Assembly (NCBI GenBank): GCA_036346275.1 | Contig: CM070725.1 | Coordinates: 43,834,104 to 43,898,103, forward strand | Origin: Otatea glauca | Lineage: Eukaryota > Streptophyta > Magnoliopsida > Poales > Poaceae | Reading direction: 5' to 3' | Length of the DNA stretch: 64,000 bases | In this document: piece by piece, positions 57,881 through 64,000 of the stretch | How positions within the stretch are numbered: position 1 is the first letter of the stretch | Layout: the number at the start of each line of letters is the position of its first letter | Notes under the pieces: model-generated | Database searches by the model: none | The model's input: the letters and a program-made list of their open reading frames with translations, nothing else | Told to the model about the DNA's origin: nothing | Position numbers and translations under genes: made by a program

Positions 57881-60800
57881 TGTCGGGACCCGAATATGCA
57901 AATTCGGACCCTCTGTGTATACTGCACTAGTCCAGGATCATGCTAGTGCACACAGGCTCAACATCAGTAAATATCACAATCATACATAGCGGAAATATTA
58001 TGAAAGACATCATATGATACATACTACTAGTTGAATGACCTTATGGTCCTCTTACATGACTATGCCTCGCAAGGCTGAATAATATATTAAACTGTAGCGG
58101 AATGAAAATGTAGACAACCCTCAAGATACCACAGTAACCGACAAGGCTTGCGCCCTAAACATTCGTCTCCTCTGGAATCTTTCCTCCAGCATTGATGTAG
58201 ACTCTTGAACTGGTGAGGTTATTGTTGACAAGGGTGAGTACTTAAAGCACTCAACAAGTTGTGCACAGAATGCAATTCTATGTATCTATATGCAAGGCTT
58301 ATTCCAATGGATAGGCTATCATGGTTATTTTGCAATAAGCAAGATTTATGAACAAATACAAGAAATAGATTGTAAAAGCGTAAAACAAATATCAATAGTA
58401 AATAAATTCAGATTTCTTAAGTAAACCAAGTTTCCAATCCTAAGTCAAATTCCATCTTCCATATGGCATTCCGCCATCCCAACCAAGTTGTCCAATTAAT
58501 TAAACTAACCCTTAATCGTAATTCTGAGCATTGCTCAATCATGAGCACGGCTATCCGAATAGTTTCACACTCTGCAGAGGTTATGCACTTTACCCACACG
58601 ACATGATCGTCTTTTGGTGCCATGCAATTAACACACTTCCTTTGGTGTGTCGCGAAGAGATCATGACAAAGCCTTTACAATGCTCGGCTTAATCGGTACT
58701 ACCGCTAAGGTTTCAACACTGGTGGGTCCGAAAACCACAACCAGGGCCCCTCTTGCGCCATGTGAATTACACCATAACTCGGGAACTCACACCGACCAAG
58801 ATAGTACCAAAGTTAAGACATTACAAATTAATCAGCTAGGCTGGCCCATACCAGACATGTGGTTGCATGATTGACTCAGGTCAAAGGCTTGCAAGGTTAA
58901 GTCCTTAGTGTGATCAAGGCAAAACATCCACATACCCTCTGCCCATTGAGCCCACCTTGGCATACTCGCCCCTTATCACTTGCCCCAATTTAAGTAATTA
59001 TCACCCAGTTAATTACCAAGCACCACGTGCCATCAACAATTCAACATCGTTGCGTGACATGACTCGCCACAACAACTCAATCTCATCGTGTGATTCCACA
59101 TGACACACAAGTTCATAACATTGTTCCATATTCCATTAATCAAAATTAATTATCAATGATTCTGACACATGTGATGACGTGACAAGGCTAAGCAACTAAT
59201 ACGAACTAATCCTCCAATGTTGATTATAGTTATTAACCAACTATATTTAACCAATCTAGGGTGACAATGGATCATGGCATACAATGACAAGGTAGGGTGT
59301 AGATCAATCTGGTATATTAGCTAAACCCAATCTAATTTAAAACAGTTGTATATTTGAAATATATGCAATAGGGTAAATTAGACATAGCAATTTTATAAAC
59401 ATGGGTTCAACATGATCAAAGCACAACTTGCCTTGGAATAGGTCCTGATCTTGATCGGAAACTTGCTCTTAAGTTGCTGGATCTTCCTCCTAATTGTCGC
59501 ACAATTCAACGTCTACGCGTACCGAAGAAGAAAAGCAAATAAATACCAAAATAGAGCAAATGAACTCCAAAAATCAAATAAAATTCACCATTAAATAGAT
59601 CTCAATTTTACAAATTTTTAGAAACTGGAATCACTCAAATCCGAGTTACTATGCAAAAGATATAGCCTTTTGAAGTTTAAAATAAATCAAATCGAAAATC
59701 GAAATTCGGAATTAACAGATTTATTTTTATTCGAAAAGCGATTTATGACGTCGACATGACATCACGCCGACGTCAGCCACGGCGCCGACCAATCGATGAC
59801 GCCACGTATTCGGCGCATAGATCGAGTCCACGAGACCTCCTCGGTCCACGCGGACCGGTCCACGACGCTTGGCGCTGCGCGCGACCGCACGCTGCGGCGG
59901 ATTAGGCGGCGGCGGCGTGATCCAGAGCGCATGAATCCGTCGGACGGCTAGTGATCGCGCGCAGCGTGGCGGAACCTCAACCTCCGCTACTGGTCGGACG
60001 GTCCAAAGCTTACCCGACGACAATGGCGAAGCGGCGAGCGAGCAACCCACCGAGACAAAGAAGAAACCACGCGATGGTGTTCGGTAGCGTTCCCGACGTG
60101 AAGAAGTGAAGTAGTCGCTGCGGCACACCTCGACGAGTTTGGATCTGGGACCAAAACGCCGAAAACCGATGAACCGGCGATGTACTCGAGCAAAAACCGC
60201 GGCGGCTGCAGAGCTTCAACTCCGACGAGCTCCCGGGTGCACTCCACGACGATTCTCGCGAAACCCCTCCGACCAAAAGATGCGGCGCACGGTGAGGATT
60301 CTCGGGAAGGCTACGGACCCCCTTAAATAGCCTCGACGGCCGCGCACGGCGCCTGGGATCCTAACCGATGCGATGGCGGAGTCCTTCTCGGATACGGCGG
60401 CGGCGCCCGAGTCCTGCTCGGAGACGACGCATGGCGACCGTCCACGTGGCGCAACAGACGCATCAGATTTCCCCGACGAGATCCAATCTGGGCCTTCGCT
60501 TGAATCAACGGCTGCAATCGGTTAGGGTTACGAGAAGACACGTTCCACCCTGACCACGCGATCACAATCCTACGGCTTAGGCACCCTTGGCGACGTGGCA
60601 AGACGCAAGCCATACGATCGTGATCCAACGGCTCGACACTATTCCTTCTGGAGACATGGGCTAACCGGGCCGCATTACACTGGGCCGCACGCGTACAGTG
60701 TATGGGCCGAGCCCAACACTGTTCACTGATTTTCAAAAGGATTTCCCATTTTAAATAATTCCAAAAATTCATTTTATTTATTTTAAGCGATAAAACTAAT

Positions 60801-61039
60801 AGGAAAAATCCAAGAAAAATCTCAAAAATACTTTGAGACATTCTGGACTCAAATAAAATATTTTTGGCAAAACTTTATTTTAACTTTGCATAGATTTAAA
60901 TATATTTGAATAAAAGGCAATAAACTTGATTTCAAATTAATTCAAATAATTCCAGAAAAATCCAAATAAATTCCAGAAAATCACAAATGCACCTTTAAGC
61001 AATAAAAACTTAAATAAAGCCAAATTTTGGGATGTTACA
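57881..61039 (-). mobile_element. Gypsy-type solo LTR, copy 2 (3,159 bp)
   Basis: On the minus strand it begins TGTAACATCCCAAAATTTGG and ends TTCGGGTCCCGACA. Flanked by a perfect 5-bp duplication, CATTT (57876-57880 and 61040-61044). It has no pol or gag and a GC-rich middle (59750-60680) giving meaningless frames on both strands. It shares both ends and the CTCTGCAGAGG region (near 58570) with copy 1 at 42997-45614. Confidence 0.9.
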
Positions 61040-61044
61040 CATTT

Positions 61045-61679
61045 CCCATACACAAGTGGATTAGCTTTTTTCTCCCATAACAAAAGTCCCCTCCTCTCCC
61101 ATATATAAGTGGGGCATATGGGTATATTGTACACACCAGAAAATATCAATAAAGAGGAGAGAACTGTGAATCTTCATCTTGTTTATCTGTTCTGATATCG
61201 TATTTATACGATCTTGATTGGTCAACAATGACCTTGATATATAACATGCTATCACCACGAGAGTGCTCTGAAGCGAAGGACGTTCACGCTTCAAAGGTTG
61301 TTGCTTGATCCTCCTTAGTCAATTTAGCTACTGGATTTATTTGGCCTACCCCCAATTTTCTATTCTTCTATTTCGGCTCATATCTCACATTTAGGTGGAA
61401 TTAGCATAGACCAAACCTCGGCCATCATTTCGCGTCTTGATGTGATCGGTGTTGTTTCATGCCTTGGCATGCGTCGATTCTTTGGCCGTTGATTCACACC
61501 TTGGCATGATCACCATTTGTGTTGGACCTTGGCATGGCCGCTCAATAGATCTAGGCATCGAACAACGTCGTGGCGCAACCAAATCGATGCACCAACAGTC
61601 GGATCATGCAGTGGCATGACCGACATTGTATAGTGCCTTGTGCATGGTCCTCGGTCGGCCGATAGGACACGCCGTGTGC
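61045..61679. other. Probable LTR and leader remnant
   Basis: The stretch 61045-61250 has a TATATAAG motif, an AATAAAG signal and an end (ATATATAACA followed by TGCTATCACCACG) that looks like an LTR/primer-site junction, but the match to a tRNA is poor. 61400-61570 repeats TTGGCATG several times. Confidence 0.35.
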
Positions 61680-61919
61680 ATACCACCGTTGATAAGGATA
61701 TCCACAACTACAATATTTAATTCACATGATGAACCAATGATTCGAGATAGGGCAAAAGCAATATATGAACATGTGAATTTTCTCCTAAATGAATTTAGCT
61801 TTAATTATCATGAGAATTGTGTACTACATAATATCGGGTTTTTACTTGTTGTTAAGAATGAAGGAATTAGTGATGTCAATTTAAGCTTAGCCATATCAAC
61901 ATATTATGGTGGAACCTAG
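61680..61919 (+). pseudogene. Ty3/gypsy polyprotein C-terminal fragment
   Basis: The plus frame reads DEPMIRDRAKAIYEHVNFLL followed by an Asn/Phe-rich stretch, resembling the G-P-M-T-R-A-R-A-K tail with VNSLL found at the end of grass gypsy polyproteins. About 80 codons, with no other pol domain nearby. Family match from memory, moderate confidence. Confidence 0.45.
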
Positions 61920-63660
61920 AGGAAGGCAAGAGAGGCTGGGGTCAACATGGAATGCATGGAGATAAATACATGAAGTTTGGACCAAGTGCTGTGAAAGAGG
62001 ACTTGGTGGCCGATAGATAGAAAGAAGAATGAGAGAGAGCGCATGGCACAAGATGGCATGAAGCCAAAGGACAGTAATGCATGTGGTTGCATAGGACTAT
62101 ACCGCTTGGATGCCGAGTGCAGGCGGGCATGGGCTGCATGGCTGCATGGAGACGTATGGAACACATGGACATCTTCATGCGGGCGCAAGGGAGAAGGACA
62201 AAATAAAGAAGCGGCTGAAGCCGAAAAGGAGAAGTGTACATCGATCAAGGAAGGAAGAAAGAAAGATAGAATGGCTGGTTTATGAAAGAAAGGAAAGAGG
62301 GGCTCGGTTTGGAGTTTGAAAAGAAAAAAGAAATAAACGAAAGAAGAAAGGAAAGAAGAAGATGGACTTTTCTTGGAATTGGAAAAGGAAAAGAAAGAAA
62401 GAGGGAAAGGAAATTTGGATGAAAAAGAAAAGAGGAGTCCAACTCAGATTGAATTTTGGAACAGCCAGTGCAACATGTTTTAAAAGGGCTATAACTTTTG
62501 TATACAAAGTCTGATTTGGGAGTTCTTAGACTGGTTAGAAAGCTAACTTCAAGGCCTACACAAAGGATTAAGTGCCAGCCTTAGATTCTGCCTGTGTACT
62601 CCACAATAGCCAAAAGAAACTAATGTCTAATTTCAAGATTTCCTTTTTGAGTTCGAGTTAGGATAGATTGCGTCTAAGAGTTAGAGTCGGCCGCTTGGCA
62701 AGGTTTGGAGTCCAATTCACACTTTGGCCGCATCATGGAAGGGGTTTGTCCCATATATTTGTGTCCACCACTTTGTAAATTTCAGAATATTGATAATTGA
62801 GAAATATACTCTTGTTTCCTAGGTAGCCACCATGCACCTCGAGGGGATTCGAAGTTTCCCGTGACCATTGATATTGTGATTCTGGAGGTTTCACAAAAGT
62901 GTTGCCTACTTTTGGTGATCGGGTAGATGGTGATCATGAGTGTGCGGTTGGATGAATTCTTTTGTCACAGATTATTGTTTTGATAGTGGTTGATGCCATT
63001 GGTTCGTCAAGTTGCACGGATCCTATTTGTTATTGTAATAGTGTGGTTGGGCGAGTTCTTTTGTCGTGGGTTGCAATATCGAGAGTGTGGTTGGCTCGGT
63101 AAGACACAAGACGTTGCCATCATTGATCCACTTAATCGCTTGAGCCCGGGATGTTGCCACCATCACCACCATGCGTAGGATGCGGTCGAGTGCCGACATC
63201 AACGCGATGTGCATGCGTCCCACAGGAATTGTCACCATCATCATGCCATGAGAATGGGGTCGACCGGATTGCCATCATCGATTTCCTCCCCGTGTGTGAG
63301 GGTGCATCGCTGCCACATTCCATTGAGGGAGAATGCAACAGGTCGCCATAGCATCGCCATGCATGGGCAGGCGAGCGACAGCATGTCGCCTGAGCCGAGC
63401 CAAGCTCAGGATACATCGTCGCGTGGTCATGTCGTGTGCACGGGGCCGTATGCTACCTTCGGTCGTTGAAGGTAGGGAGAGCATTGGGCTGAAGCGATGT
63501 TAGGGGTAAGCCAGGGAAGGGCCATCAGGCTGCTGCCAAAAGTCACCTCTTTCACCTTGTGTACCACATGTGCACGTAGGTTGCCATCGTTGAGACCGTC
63601 GAGGGCGGTGGAGCAACGGGGCGCCATCGCTGCTGTCGCAGTAGATGATGTGTGAGCTGT
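61920..63660. other. Decayed gypsy 3' region and LTR-like sequence
   Basis: 62189-62445 is an almost pure purine (GA) stretch; 62450-62900 looks like LTR sequence (GGGCTATAACTTTTG, CTTGTTTCCTAGGTAGCCACC). 63000-63480 has irregular GCCACCATC/GCCATCATC words. No intact gene. Confidence 0.4.
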
Positions 63661-64000
63661 AAAAACCTACCTAAAATTTTACTTCCCAAATACTTTAACC
63701 ACAACCTCAACAATATACCTTCTCTCATCAATCCTCTCAACTCCCAAAAGTCTCATATTTAAATGCACATGTGTATATGAACATCTTAGCTCATACACAC
63801 ACTAGCTAAACTGCATATCATTTCCACACAAGTATAACATCCAATCTGGATAAACCAATACTTAAAATTTCAATATTTTATACCCATTCAATTTATTAAA
63901 GAAGCTAATAAGACTCTTATCAAGTTTCTCATACATCAAGCTATTCCTCAAATCATAGTATAGATTACATTCGCAAAAAAAATTTTCATTTCTTCTCTCA
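63661..64000. other. Intergenic, nothing recognised
   Basis: AT-rich end of the window with no feature that I can support. Confidence 0.5.

Noticed and set aside
57609..57989. 126-codon frame with Thr/Tyr/Ile/His repeats
   Set aside because: Product of the CATA microsatellite.
59727..60841. Several frames of 80-172 codons
   Set aside because: GC-rich middle of the gypsy-type solo LTR 57881-61039; no domain and frames on both strands.
1..64000. tRNA, rRNA or snoRNA genes
   Set aside because: None recognised by eye on either strand; the only tRNA-like match is the primer-binding site of the copia element. A covariance-model scan would be decisive.

Overview
The window is nuclear DNA of a flowering plant, almost certainly a grass. 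Genes have GC-rich first exons and AT-rich introns with GT-AG borders. Between them lie dense layers of grass-type mobile elements: Tourist, Stowaway and hAT MITEs, copia and gypsy LTRs, and a Mutator-like element. I cannot name the species.

Four intact host genes can be modelled exon by exon. On the minus strand is a fasciclin-like arabinogalactan protein of the FLA7 type (2568-3362). Also minus is photorespiratory serine:glyoxylate aminotransferase, AGT1 (31634-33270), with five exons and 401 residues. On the plus strand is a DEK_C plus double SWIB/MDM2-domain chromatin protein (50009-53626), with five exons and 397 residues. On the minus strand, convergent with it, is an NTF2-like domain protein with a C-terminal membrane anchor (55996-57335), with five exons, one of which uses a GC donor. 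FLA and AGT1 both appear to have a non-coding first exon and a roughly 0.9 kb intron in the 5' UTR. A fifth, two-exon gene, a Myb/SANT-like protein (40620-41732), sits inside a Mutator-like element.

Layout. 1-7 kb: tail of a possible upstream gene, then FLA and short hAT-type MITEs, one tandemly duplicated. 8.2-11.9 kb: dead hAT (TTF/DUF4371/dimerisation) transposase split by a second hAT insertion with a perfect 8-bp target duplication. 11.9-19.3 kb: gene-free, with an LTR-like stretch and about eight MITEs, one nested in another. 19.6-28.45 kb: a decayed copia element on the minus strand containing two foreign solo LTRs, each with a perfect 5-bp target duplication. 29.6-30.5 kb: a WAK ectodomain fragment joined to an EF-hand gene fragment. 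31.6-34.4 kb: AGT1 with a light-type promoter (TATA, G-box, I-box) and a MITE just upstream. 37.9-39.3, 48.3-49.2 and 54.4-55.7 kb: three long members of one hAT-like non-coding repeat family built of roughly 155-205 bp monomers. 39.8-42.6 kb: the Mutator-like element with about 240-bp terminal inverted repeats. 43.0-45.6 and 57.9-61.0 kb: two large gypsy-type solo LTRs of one family in opposite orientation. 61-64 kb: decayed gypsy material and nothing else recognised.

The host genes are unrelated in function (cell wall, photorespiration, chromatin, membrane-anchored NTF2-like); nothing suggests a cluster. Most of the structure comes from successive insertions, whose order can be read from nesting and target-site duplications. 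Exon borders rest on splice consensus, reading phase and family similarity recalled from knowledge; no database or transcript was consulted.
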